From Pinus tabuliformis (lineage: Eukaryota; Streptophyta; Pinopsida; Pinales; Pinaceae), in the NCBI GenBank assembly GCA_031772625.1, contig CM062819.1, forward strand, positions 823,021,503-823,085,502: DNA of 64,000 nt, in the 5' to 3' direction. Of this stretch, positions 22,813 to 32,802 are shown in pieces (the first letter of the stretch is position 1; the number at the start of each line of letters is the position of its first letter). The notes beneath the pieces were generated by a model, which had not been told where the DNA came from, searched no databases, and saw only the letters and a program-made list of their open reading frames with translations. Both the position numbers and the translations under genes were made by a program.

Positions 22813-24585
22813 ATGCCTAGATTTAGAGACAATCAAGGTAGATTCATAAAAACCCCCCACCATCCAAAAACTAACCCATCATCAGGAGTAGACTCTTTAG
22901 GAAATACAACACCAGCTGAGGAAGTCACCATACAAGCATTAGAGGATAAACAAAAGTCAGGACAAAGGCTTACTCTCATCGAAAGGCAAACTTTATTAGC
23001 ACATAAATCACAAAAGAAACACTTTCCTAGATCCTCCACACAAGGATAAAGTAGCACAGTGACCGAACAATCTTTCTTTAATCTCCTCTTTAAAACAAGT
23101 GACACTGACACAGAGGAACCTATTAGAATGGCTGAGGAAGGAGATGGATCAGTACCAAATCAAGGACAGAGAGACGAAGAAGAGTCAACTTTTAAGTTTC
23201 CTATACATGAACCACAAGAAGATGATGAGATCAAAATGAAAAACATACCTCCATCCGTGCTACCAAACTTTTATGATATGGCTTCGGAAGATCCAGACTC
23301 ATTCTTGTTCGAGTTTGACATTGTATGTCGAACATATGGTTACACAGATGATGCCCATAGGCTTAGACTTTTCCCAGCGACATTAAAGGCATCAGCCTTA
23401 AGATGGTTCATGAGGCTTGGTGAGCATGCGATAGTTGATTGGGATGGCATGAGAAGAATATTTCTAAGGAAATATCAACCTTATTGTAGATCCAAAGATT
23501 CCAAAGACGATATCTTTAGAATGAGCCAACAAGAGGATGAAACCTTAGAGGAATACTTAGAACGGTTTGTCTACAACTTACAAAAATCCAAACACCGAAC
23601 TATGCCTCTTGATCTGATCCGCACAATATTCTTGAAAGGCATCTGAGAGGAATACATGGATGATCTTAACTTGATGGGCAAAGGTGACATTTCTGCCTTA
23701 CCCTTTGAAGAAATCGCTGAGTTATGCGAAAAGTATTCAAGGAGCAAAGCTAAAATTGGAAAAAGAACCCTGTCATCCAAAGTCACAAAATCTGCTTCAG
23801 CAAGTGTCACAAGGGCTGAAATAGGGAATCTGTTAGAAGAATTTAAAACAGATCTGTTAAGCACCCTAGGGAACCAAATTGACACTCTAAAAGCTAAGAA
23901 GAAACAAGAAGATGAAGATCAGATAATGGCTATCTTCTGCCCAAAATGCCGGAAGAAACATTCCTTAAAAGACTGCCCATTAGAAAACATCCAAGTTTGT
24001 GCTTTCTGTACTGAACATCATGATATATTTAATTGTCCTAAAGTTAAGGTTTTGCAGAACTGTAATATGGCAGCTAATGCAGAGATGGAAAACGTGTATT
24101 ACATGGGCACAAAGAGACCATGGCAGCCAAGGCCAGCACCTCAAGGTATGTTTCCAAATCAAAATTTGCAATTTCCTGTAAATGATCAAATGTATGCTCA
24201 GAATTCATGGAATGTACCCATGCCATGGCAGCACCAAAATAACCCACAGCAACAGTGGAGACCATCTCAACAATACTCTCAATCCTATCATACATATCCT
24301 CAATCATACCAACCATATTCACAGCCATATCAATAATATCATCAGCCATACTCATCACATTCTCAACCATATCAGCAGTATCCTCAGCAGCAAGTTGTTT
24401 ACCAACCTCAACCTACTCAACAAGCACTGCCTGCTCCTCCACCAATAAATCCACCACAACTGCAATTTCCATCTAACTCACAACCTCCTAGACCTACTCA
24501 AATTCCTGCTCAAACTGTCCCAAATCCAAATAATAGAGTAGAGAGGCCAACCTACAATGTAGAAGAGGGAACCTCATATCCCACA
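22813..24585 (+). pseudogene. gag of Athila/Tat-like element (three in-frame stops)
   Basis: A single reading frame runs from the ATG at 22813 (MPRFRDNQGRF). It is broken only by TAA at 23047, TGA at 23644 and TAA at 24334. It encodes a disordered N-terminus, a capsid-like domain (about 23240-23640, including ALRWFMRLGEHAIVDWD and EYLERFVYNLQKSK), then two CCHC-like knuckles at about 23940-24035. Both knuckles have the shortened form C-x2-C-x3-H-x4-C (CPKCRKKHSLKDC and CAFCTEHHDIFNC). A Gln/Tyr/Pro-rich tract with repeated SYQPYSQPYQ-like units follows (about 24190-24480). The frame runs on into the protease without a break, so a gag-protease fusion is the likely ancestral product. Confidence 0.85.
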
Positions 24586-25476
24586 CTACCCTTGCAAAAT
24601 ATCAACTTGAGGTCTGGTAGGGTACTCCACAAAGATTCTCCAATAACAGATAAGCAAGAAGAAAACACAGAAAATGAAAATGAAATGACAAATCAAAGAA
24701 AACCAAACGATGATACCAAAGATAAGCAGATGCAACCATTGCATCCACCTTTTCCAGACCGATTGGTCCAAATGAAACTTCCAATGTCTATACCACAGTT
24801 TGATGTCTTAGATGAGCTCAAGAATGTCGATATAAAAATTCCGCTGTTGCAAGCTATAAAAAACATTCCCATATATACTAAAGCCATCAAAGACATGTGC
24901 CTCAAGAAGCCTACTAGGAAAAGGATTGATCCTCAAACCATTCATGTTATAGGACATTTAGCTGGCCTTATGACCAATACCATCTCCATGGAAAAGTATG
25001 TTGATCCTGGCATTCCCAAAGTGACCACCATCATTAACAACATACATATTCCAAACACTTTGATAGATCTTGGGGCCGCAATAAATGTCATGACTCTTGA
25101 AACCATGAGAACACTCCAGCTCATAAATTTGCAACATACAACGATTGTTCTAGAACTAGCTGATAGGTCTAAAGTGATTCCTGAAGGGATTTTGGAGGAC
25201 ATAATTGTTTCACTAGACTCCTGGGAGTACCCAGTGGACTTCTTAGTTCTTCAACCCAAATCCAATCTAGGAGGGCACCCTATCATCCTTGGTAGACCAT
25301 GGTTAGCGACTGCTGATGCATTCATAGGATGTCGATCGGGCAACATGATCATTTCAAGAGGGACCGAAAGAAAACAACTCACTCTTTATCCATCGGCACA
25401 ATCACCAGCAGTAACACACAATCTGTGGCTTGATGATAAATACAATGATAAAAAAGAAGTACAATCTATTTTTTAG
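24586..25476 (+). pseudogene. Aspartic protease region of Athila/Tat-like element
   Basis: This is the same frame as gag, open for nearly 300 codons to the TAG at 25474. It begins with the NLRSGRVL box typical of this clade and contains NTLIDLGAAINVMTL (about 25052-25096), the retropepsin active-site region in its Athila-type form (Asp-Leu-Gly-Ala). It continues through PVDFLVLQP and GHPIILGRPWLATADAFIG, the conserved end of the domain. The segment itself looks undamaged. The switch to the next frame occurs at a run of six T near 25469-25474. Confidence 0.85.
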
Positions 25477-26455
25477 CATTGACCAAATCTATGATTTCCA
25501 AGAACAAAATAATAATGATTTGGTAGAATTGTTCCTTTCTCAACCTGATATTTCTGAAAATTTGAGAAACGACCAATATCATGCTGCAGATGTACTTTTA
25601 GCCCAAAATTTTCAAGAAACATGCACCATTCAATCTTTGCAAACCACATTTCACGATATTTTTCCAATTCAATCCATCACAAACACACAGAGTCAGATCA
25701 TAGAGATTAGTCCAGGGAAAACTCTGAAAATAGGAAATCACCTAGACTCATCTCAGCAAGAGAAATTGATTCGACTATTGAGAAAATACCAGAAAGCATT
25801 TGCTTGGGACTACACCGATATGCATGGGATTCACCCCGACACATGCACTCACCATATTTATACAGATAGTACTATCAAACCAGTGAGGCAACCGCAGAGA
25901 AGAATGAACCCCATGCTCCAGGATATTGTCTGAGAAGAATTGCAAAAACTGTTGAGAGTTAATTTTATATATCCTATTTCTGACAGTCAGTGGGTATCCC
26001 CATTGGTTATAGTGCCCAAGAAAAATGGTAAGTGGCGAATTTGTGTTGATTACAGACAACTGAACAAAGCAACGCTCAAAGATTATTTCCCACTACCATT
26101 TATTGACCAAGTGTTAGACACCTTAGCTGGGAAATCATCATTTTCTTTTCTTGATGGTTTCAGTGGCTACAACCAGATCAGGATAGCCTCAGAAGACCAG
26201 GACAAAACCACATTCACCTGTCCTTGGGGCACTTATGCTTATAATGTTTTGCCATTTGGACTTTGCAATGCTCCAGCTACATTTCAGAGAGCTGTATTAG
26301 CTATTTTCGCTGATTTAGTTCATGATTGTGTTGAAGTTTACATGGATGATTTTTCAGTGTACGACAATTCATTTGAACATGCATTAGAGAACCTTGAAAG
26401 AGTTTTGAAAAGATGTATTGAAGCTAATCTGTCCCTGAGCAATGAAAAGTGATTT
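25477..26455 (+). pseudogene. Reverse transcriptase of Athila/Tat-like element (two stops)
   Basis: In the next frame (open from about 25430) come AFAWDYTDMHGIHPDTCTHH, then KKNGKWRICVDYRQLNKATL, SFLDGFSGYNQI, the PFGLCNAPATFQR box and the catalytic VYMDDFSVY at about 26336-26362. In-frame TGA codons at 25931-25933 and 26450-26452 are the only breaks seen. All catalytic residues are still encoded. Confidence 0.9.
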
Positions 26456-27286
26456 ATGATGTTAAACGAAGGGATAGTATTAGGCCACTATATTTCTTTT
26501 CAAGGCATCAAAGTTGACCCAGCAAAAATCCAGATCATTGTTGATTTACCAATTCCAAAGAATCAAAGAGAGGTAAGAAGTTTCCTTGGGTATGCAAGCT
26601 ATTACAGAAGATTTATTGAACATTTTAGTAAAATAGCTTTACCTTTGTTTAAACTTCTAACAAAAGATGTACTTTTCAACTGGAATGAGAACTGCCAGCA
26701 AGCATTTGAAGCACTCAAAAAGAAGTTATCAACCGCACCAGTCTTAAGAGGGCCTAATTGGAACCTACCATTTCATATCTTTACAGATGCATCTGACACT
26801 GCAGTGGGTGCCTCATTAGGCCAAAAAGAGGAATCTTGTAATTATGCCATTTATTTCATTAGCAAAAATCTAACACCTGCAGAGTCAAACTACACAGTCA
26901 CAGAAAAGGAAACACTTGCCATCATATATGCTGTGAATAAATTCCGACATTATATAACTGGTTATGAAGTCTTTGTACATACTGATCATTCTGCCATTAG
27001 AAATTTAATGAATAAACCAATAACTAGTGGCAGAGTTACCAGATGGTTATTATTGTTACAGGAATTTAACATCACAGTGTTAGATAGACCAGGTAAAGAG
27101 AATCAGGTGGCAGATTTTCTTTCTAGACTGCAAAATCCAGGTGAGGTTGTTCCGGTTGAAGATTCTTTTCCAGATGAAAATTTATTTGCAATTTCCATAG
27201 TGAATCCTTGGTATGCTGATTTGCCAATTATTTGTCTACAGGAAGGACACCTCCACACTTTACTGCAAAGGAAAAGAAGAGACTAG
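26456..27286 (+). pseudogene. RT connection and RNase H of Athila/Tat-like element
   Basis: The RT connection (GIVLGHYISFQGIKVDPAK, RSFLGYASYYRRFI) is followed by RNase H. FHIFTDASDTAVGASLGQ at about 26773-26826 holds the first catalytic Asp, and ETLAIIYAVNKFRHYI and HTDHSAIRNLM follow. It ends with RPGKENQVADFLSRLQNPGE near 27090-27150. After this the frame shifts: one base is missing near 27220-27222, between the RNase H tail and the integrase N-terminus, so the last codons to 27286 are out of register. Confidence 0.88.
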
Positions 27287-28539
27287 TCAAACAAAGTGCT
27301 AGATATTCATGGCTTAATGGCGATTTATTTTACACTGGTTATGATATGATTATTAGAAGATGTGTAAGAAATGATGAGATAATTGACATTTTAAAATCTT
27401 GCCATGATGAACCGTGTGGTGGGCATTTTGCAGCTAAGCGAACAACATTCAAAGTTCTTACTCTTGGATACTACTGGCCATCCATTTTTAAGGATGCCAA
27501 GAAGTATGTGAAGAGTTGTGACAGCTGCCAAAGAATGGGCAGGCCAACAGCTACAGACGAGATGCCCCTTCAGCCCCAAGTTCACCTAGAGCCATTTGAA
27601 AAATGGGCTCTAGACTTTATAGGACCCATTAACCCAACCTCCAATGGTAAGAAGTACATCTTAGTATGTACTGATTACGTAACAAAATGGGCTGAAGCAA
27701 AAGCACTGGTTAGAGCCACCGAACAAACAGTGGTAAATTTCCTTTTTGAAGAGATTTTTGTAAGGTATGGAGTACCAAGGGAGATAGTGACTGATCAAGG
27801 TACTCAATTCACTTCAAAGTTAGTGAAGGACATCACAGACAAATACCAAATCAAGTACAGAAGAAGTACACCTTACCATCCACAGGCCAATGGGCAGGTG
27901 GAATCCACAAACAAAACTTTGGAAGGGATCATTACCAAAACTGTGGCAATGAACAGGAAGAATTGGGAAGAGAAGCTCAAAGATGCACTCTGGGCTTACA
28001 GAATTATGTGGAAGAATACTATAGGATTTACACCATATCAGTTGGTGTATGGCAAAGAGGTAATGCTTCCTATTGAGTTTCAAATACATACTTTTAAACT
28101 GGCTGCAGATTTGCAAATTGACTTGGACCAAGCACAACAAGAAAGAATTCAGTAGTTGAACCAGCTGGATGAAATAACGCAGCAAGCAGAGGAAACCACA
28201 ATCCTCATGCAAAAACAAAGGAAGCAGTGGCATGATGCACATATCAAGAAGAAGTAGTTCAAGGAAGGCGACTGGGCTTTACTTTTTGACTCTAAATTCA
28301 GAGATCATAAAGCCAAGTTTACCACCCATTGGATGGGCCCATACCAAATTATCCAGGCTTACGACAATGGTTCAGTCAAGCTCCAAACTATTGATGGAGA
28401 AGGTCATTCCTTTACTGTCAACGGTCATCGCTTGAAACTATACACTAAGCCCATCAGCACGCAAAATTTTCTCCAAACAGTATCTCAACAAAGAGAGGTT
28501 GAGATACTTCAGCCTTCAGCTGCAGTATCCCTGCCTTAG
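27223..28539 (+). pseudogene. Integrase of Athila/Tat-like element (two stops)
   Basis: The open segment 27232-28155 encodes an HHCC zinc region (His58, His65, Cys96, Cys99, counted from the codon at 27232). The D,D(35)E core follows: Asp128 in WALDFIGPI, Asp188 in VTDQGTQFTS and Glu224 in NGQVESTNKTL. The C-terminal domain continues in the same frame to the TAG at 28537, with KEGDWALLFDSKFRDHKAKF and HWMGPYQIIQAYDNGSVKL. In-frame TAG codons at 28153 and 28255 break this last part. The catalytic triad is intact. Confidence 0.9.
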
Positions 28540-30107
28540 TTCATTTCATTTCAATTTAGAAATTCAAAAAAAAAATAAAAAAAAAAATAATAATAATAAT
28601 AACAATGGGTTAGATGTGAAAACCAGACTCTGGCACACTCTAACCCCGAATTCTTACTTGAAAACCAATTCGTTGGCGGGTAAGAATTCCTTTTCTTTTG
28701 TTCCCTGTTTGATTTATCAACTGAATATTGACTTGAGGACAAGTCAAAACTTTAGTGGGGGAGAGAAGCATCAGCATTTTGTTCTTTTATCTCTCCATTG
28801 TAAATTCTTAAAGATTTCTTATCTCATTTCCTCACTGTAAATTTCCAAAGCAGTTTGTTTCAGCATTCCAGATTTCAATAAAGAAGTTGTTTTGTCATTG
28901 TTTTATCTCAGAGGGACCTGGTTATAAACATTATGCAGGGGGACCTGTTCTGTCTAGAAGACCATGTTACCAACACCAGCAGTAATGGGACCTGTTTAAG
29001 ACACATAAAAGGGACCTGTTAAGAGACTGTTACTTCAAGATTACTTCAACAAAGCTTCATCAAGTTTCTACAAGGATCCACAGGTTGCTGGGCACCAAGA
29101 CTTCATCAAATACCAAAGATCAAGGAACCTGTATACATATAATTCTTTCTCCGGATTTCAAAGGAGCTGCATGAACATCTTCAAGATCTCAGAGGGACCT
29201 GTTGCATTCGAATCTATCTCAGGGGACCTGTTATGAACAACAAAGAATAGTCAAAAGAGACTAGTCCTACTTAGCATGCCAATGCAACGCTTGAACAACC
29301 AACAAAAGTGTAATGTATTCCTTATTCTTAACATTTAATTTCTTAGATTAATTTTTAATGTTGAATTTAATAACTGTGATTGTTATGATCAATTTCAAAG
29401 ACACTACATTTTCCATCATCCCTTATCTTACTGTTAATTCTTATCATCTTTCATACTCCAACCTATTTCATACCTCTAAATTCGTTACCCCCTTTTCATA
29501 TCAACTTTGTTATGTCAATCGGATCTTACAGCCATACCAACATCTTCCATTTGGCCGAGTACCAATAGAAGCAGGACACGTGGTGAATTGTTCTTTAAAA
29601 AAAGAAAGAAACAAATGTTAAGCGGGCTTATTCATTGTATCCCACACGGCCGAATTATGATTCCACCACCCGACGTAGCCAAATGATACAGAGGACTCCC
29701 TGAAATCATACCCCAGTACTGCATATACGCTTCCAGCGCTTCTATGATGGCATCCATACAAGCAGTACAGCCATTCCTCTGTTCCAAAAGATGAATACGC
29801 TATGAAGTAAGTGTAGTTGGTTATTTCACCATCATTCTCAGTTATTTCACGTTGGCATTCTACTCCAGTGACTTCCACAGCAAGGATTGAAAGCAGTGAG
29901 CGCCACAAAAGGGAAATATAGCCATTCAGGTTCGAATTCCACCATAATCACAAGACAATCAAATGAGCATCATATGGGTTACTAAGGGAGCGACACCACC
30001 AGGTCATCAGTGTTGGGGCGGAAGACAAAAAGGTAACAAATTGAAACTTCTTTGTTGAAATTGCAAAACATAAACAGAGAAGAGTTAGAGCACAACTCTC
30101 TGCCAAA
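28540..30107 (+). other. Spacer between integrase and extra ORF
   Basis: This 1.57-kb stretch of element-internal DNA has no recognisable protein on the plus strand. It starts with a poly-A/AAT tract (28566-28603), carries six copies of a GGGACCTGTT motif (28913-29232), and then a less repetitive part. Spacers in this position are usual for Athila/Tat elements with an extra ORF and may hold signals for expressing it; I see no certain splice site. Confidence 0.6.
28913..29232 (+). repeat. Six dispersed GGGACCTGTT motifs
   Basis: GGGACCTG(G)TT at 28913, and GGGACCTGTT at 28940, 28987, 29011, 29194 and 29223, often preceded by CTCAGA or CAG. Spacing is irregular (27, 47, 24, 183, 29 bp), so this is not a simple tandem array. 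It may be a recurring regulatory or packaging motif; function unknown. Confidence 0.8.
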
Positions 30108-31472
30108 ATGACCAATAGGGTCGAGCCGAGCATGTTCGACAGTTCCCAGTATCACGAAGATTGCATTTCAATTCTCAAAGAGATACAGTGGCTGCCCTTT
30201 TTAGAGAAATTTCATGGAAGTAATGAAGAGGTTACCAAACAATTCGCTTTCACATTCAACAGAGAGAAAGCCCTGATAGGTAATTTTTCATTCAGGGTTT
30301 CGGAAGACACCATAGCCCAGTCAATAGGGATCAGCCCAGAAAGGGAGAAGTACTTCAAGACAAAGAAATTTAAAGAGAAGTCATGGACTCAATTTATGTC
30401 CAGATCCAGAGTCTCATCAGTTAATTGGAAGAAAGGCGTCCCAAGGAGTTGGCTGATGCATCCCTGGGACGAGATGGTCTATATCATCCAAAAGTTTGTA
30501 ACTTGTGAAGGCCGCTACAGTATTGTTTACTTGTATCATATCAAGTTATTGTTACATTTGAAAGGGCAGTGTGTTATCAGTCTGCCATACTTCCTCTTGC
30601 AAAGCCTAACCAAAATGTCAAAGACCATCCAAAAGCAGAAAGGTAACGAAGACAAGAGCTTATATCACTTTGGGTTAATTAAAATTATTATTGAGCATGA
30701 ATTACAGAGAAGAGGGAAAACGTGGAAGGAATTCTTGGCCGCCAACCAAATTAAAGATGAAGAAGACAAAGAAGAACTGCAGGAGAACTCAGGATTCATG
30801 AAGGATATCGATGAAGAGATCCCAGTACCCAAAGCAAGCAAGGTACCTCCACCTGTGAGCAGCATAAGGACTAGGAAAATGAGAAAAGAGGATGCTCAGA
30901 AAGCAGAGCAAGATAAAATTTTCACCACCTATTCAAGAAGAACGAGGAGAGCATCAAAAGCCCAGTTACAAGAAGACCAGCTTGAATCCAATGCACCTAT
31001 ACCGATGGATATTGAGAGTAGTGCCCACTCACAACCAAGACCAAGAGCTGATATAGAGGTTGAAAGCAATAACATGCAAGAAAAAGGTTCACCACCTCCC
31101 ATTAAGAAACAAAAGAAACTGGAGAAACAAATTGAGAAATTAAAGGAAGAACTCATGGAGGCCAATATGCTGGAAAAAGTTATCAAGAAAGAAAATGAAA
31201 TGCTCCGAGCACAGAGTAAAGAGACTCAATATAAGAATGAAAAGTTAAGGGAGCGAATCAATGAACTTGAGGCTGAGCAAACAGATATCTGTAAATGGGC
31301 CACTAAGTGGTACAACCAGAAGAAGACCCTCAAAGAAAAATACAAAAGATTGAAGCAGGAGCTCCATGGCCAGAAAGATGCCCAGGTGAAAAAGAATGTG
31401 GATACATTGCTGAAGGCAACAGAGGTACAGGTAGGGACAGAGTTCAAGGGAAGCACTTCGGGGTTAGCATGA
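30108..31472 (+). CDS. Extra ORF of Athila/Tat-like element, coiled-coil protein, intact
   Basis: An uninterrupted 454-codon frame runs from ATG at 30108 (CCAAAATGA context) to TGA at 31470-31472, between integrase and the 3' LTR. Residues 1-215 look globular (DCISILKEIQWLPFLEKFHG, then KQFAFTFNREKALIGNFSFR). They resemble the N-terminal part of accessory ORFs in plant Athila/Tat elements (plant-mobile-domain type); that link is from memory of the family. Residues 240-330 are basic and Pro/Ser-rich, with a possible nuclear signal at 331-337 (PIKKQKK). Residues 335-425 form a strong predicted coiled coil. No signal peptide or membrane segment is visible, so it is not an obvious envelope protein. 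It is intact while gag-pol carries several breaks. Role unknown. Confidence 0.8.
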   Translation: MTNRVEPSMFDSSQYHEDCISILKEIQWLPFLEKFHGSNEEVTKQFAFTFNREKALIGNFSFRVSEDTIAQSIGISPEREKYFKTKKFKEKSWTQFMSRSRVSSVNWKKGVPRSWLMHPWDEMVYIIQKFVTCEGRYSIVYLYHIKLLLHLKGQCVISLPYFLLQSLTKMSKTIQKQKGNEDKSLYHFGLIKIIIEHELQRRGKTWKEFLAANQIKDEEDKEELQENSGFMKDIDEEIPVPKASKVPPPVSSIRTRKMRKEDAQKAEQDKIFTTYSRRTRRASKAQLQEDQLESNAPIPMDIESSAHSQPRPRADIEVESNNMQEKGSPPPIKKQKKLEKQIEKLKEELMEANMLEKVIKKENEMLRAQSKETQYKNEKLRERINELEAEQTDICKWATKWYNQKKTLKEKYKRLKQELHGQKDAQVKKNVDTLLKATEVQVGTEFKGSTSGLA

Positions 31473-31487
31473 GGTCATGCTAATTCA

Positions 31488-31503
31488 TTAAGTCGGGGAG
31501 AGA
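31488..31503 (+). other. Polypurine tract of Athila/Tat-like element
   Basis: TTAAGTCGGGGAGAGA lies directly before the 3' LTR; the purine run GGGGAGAGA is the likely plus-strand primer. Confidence 0.75.
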
Positions 31504-32802
31504 TGTTGGTACCATCCCATGACCTCCTTTTTCCTCCTAAAACATATCATTTTCTTACCTCTTTCCGTCATACATCTCTTAGATCCCTTGAAATTGATTA
31601 GTTAATAGTACTATAGTTATTAAAATGCATTAAAATTGATTTAGGAGTTTTATGTTAAAGAATTAGGAATTTTTGATAAAATGACTATAGGAAGTTACAA
31701 CATCCTGTAATTGGTTTATTGTTTGACATATGGCATGACAGCTAGGCTAGAGCGAAGGGTAGGGATGAAAAGTAGAATGTCCAAGCATGGACGAATATCT
31801 ATCCTACAGCAGAACCGACCCTCCTGCATGCGCGGTCAATGATGGTCAAAGCACAACATGTTGGCGACAAAGGCAGCAACAGCATAGCATTCTAAACTGA
31901 TTTAGTTTTGTTCCTTTTTGAAATCAGTTCAGAATAGAAACATTTTAAAAAGTCATGACATGATAAAAGCGGCAACAATCGCTTAATGAATGTACATTCC
32001 AAATGTATGCGGTGTTAGTTTTTAGCAAGACATATGTAAACACAGTTCTGTGTGGTCAGTTAGTGATTATCATTGTATCGTTATCGAAACAAAGCTTTGG
32101 TTGAAACGTAATACGAAAAAACTCAGTTGCAGTCACGATTTCATATTGATTCTATAATTGGTTGATCACAGTCCAGTATACCTTTGAAAACGCGGACGGG
32201 CCCTGCGTTGAACTAGTATACTATCATTTCTTTTTATTCGCAACTTAGGGTATTAATGATATGCACAACAATTAGAATCGGTTTTTGATTTCACTAGAAT
32301 GCGTATGAGTGATGTTTATGATAGTGCTTGAACAGTTCATCATTGAGATTGTGAATCGTATCCTGTAAGGGATTCGATCCTTTGTTGTCTTTTAAAGCAA
32401 TGTCATGAACTCTGTTATCATTGTAAAGTATGCTTATGATTTTAGTATGTCTTTATCTTTCATGAATATTAGTTGAATGCTGAGTATTTCTGAACAGGGG
32501 TTTTATGCACAGTATCTCCGTAAGGAGATTGAAATATTGGTTTAAAGTGATACACAGTGTTTTAATTTGGTAGATGAATTGAATGACAGTGTTTTAATTA
32601 GGTATATGAACTGAGTGACCTAAGTGTTTGGGTGATAGGTAACACACCTCAATCTTCCGTAAAGAAGTCCTGTAACCTACCATCATAACCACTTAGCTAA
32701 TAATCCTTTATGTCTATAGATTGTAGACGCATGCCTCGAAGTTTACTGATCCTGGTCGATAATAAATATAGCCTAATCTAGCACCCTAGATAGGACACTA
32801 CA
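31504..32802 (+). repeat. 3' LTR of Athila/Tat-like element
   Basis: Direct repeat of 21408-22707, 1,299 bp, same TGTTGG start and ACTACA end. GAGGG follows, compared with GAGAG before the 5' LTR. Confidence 0.95.

Larger units (their letters stand above)
21408..32802 (+). mobile_element. Athila/Tat-like Ty3/gypsy retrotransposon, complete
   Basis: This 11.4-kb element has 1.3-kb LTRs (TGTTGGTACC...GACACTACA), a tRNA-Asp-type primer site and a purine tract. Its order is gag, protease, RT, RNase H, integrase, then an extra ORF before the 3' LTR. The tRNA-Asp-type primer, the YMDDFSVY form of the RT box, the LIDLGA protease motif and an extra ORF in the env-like position all point to the Athila/Tat branch of plant gypsy elements. 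The flanks read GAGAG (21403-21407) and GAGGG (32803-32807), a target duplication with one change. gag-pol has only a few stops and one clear 1-nt deletion, and the LTRs are about 98% identical by eye, so the insertion is young. Confidence 0.9.

Noticed and set aside
29618-29908. Minus-strand 96-codon open frame inside the Athila/Tat-like spacer
   Set aside because: Opposite strand to the element's genes, no family recognised, no coding context. Probably chance.
30108-31472. Calling the extra ORF an envelope protein
   Set aside because: Position fits the env-like ORF of Athila elements, but there is no signal peptide, transmembrane segment or cleavage motif visible.
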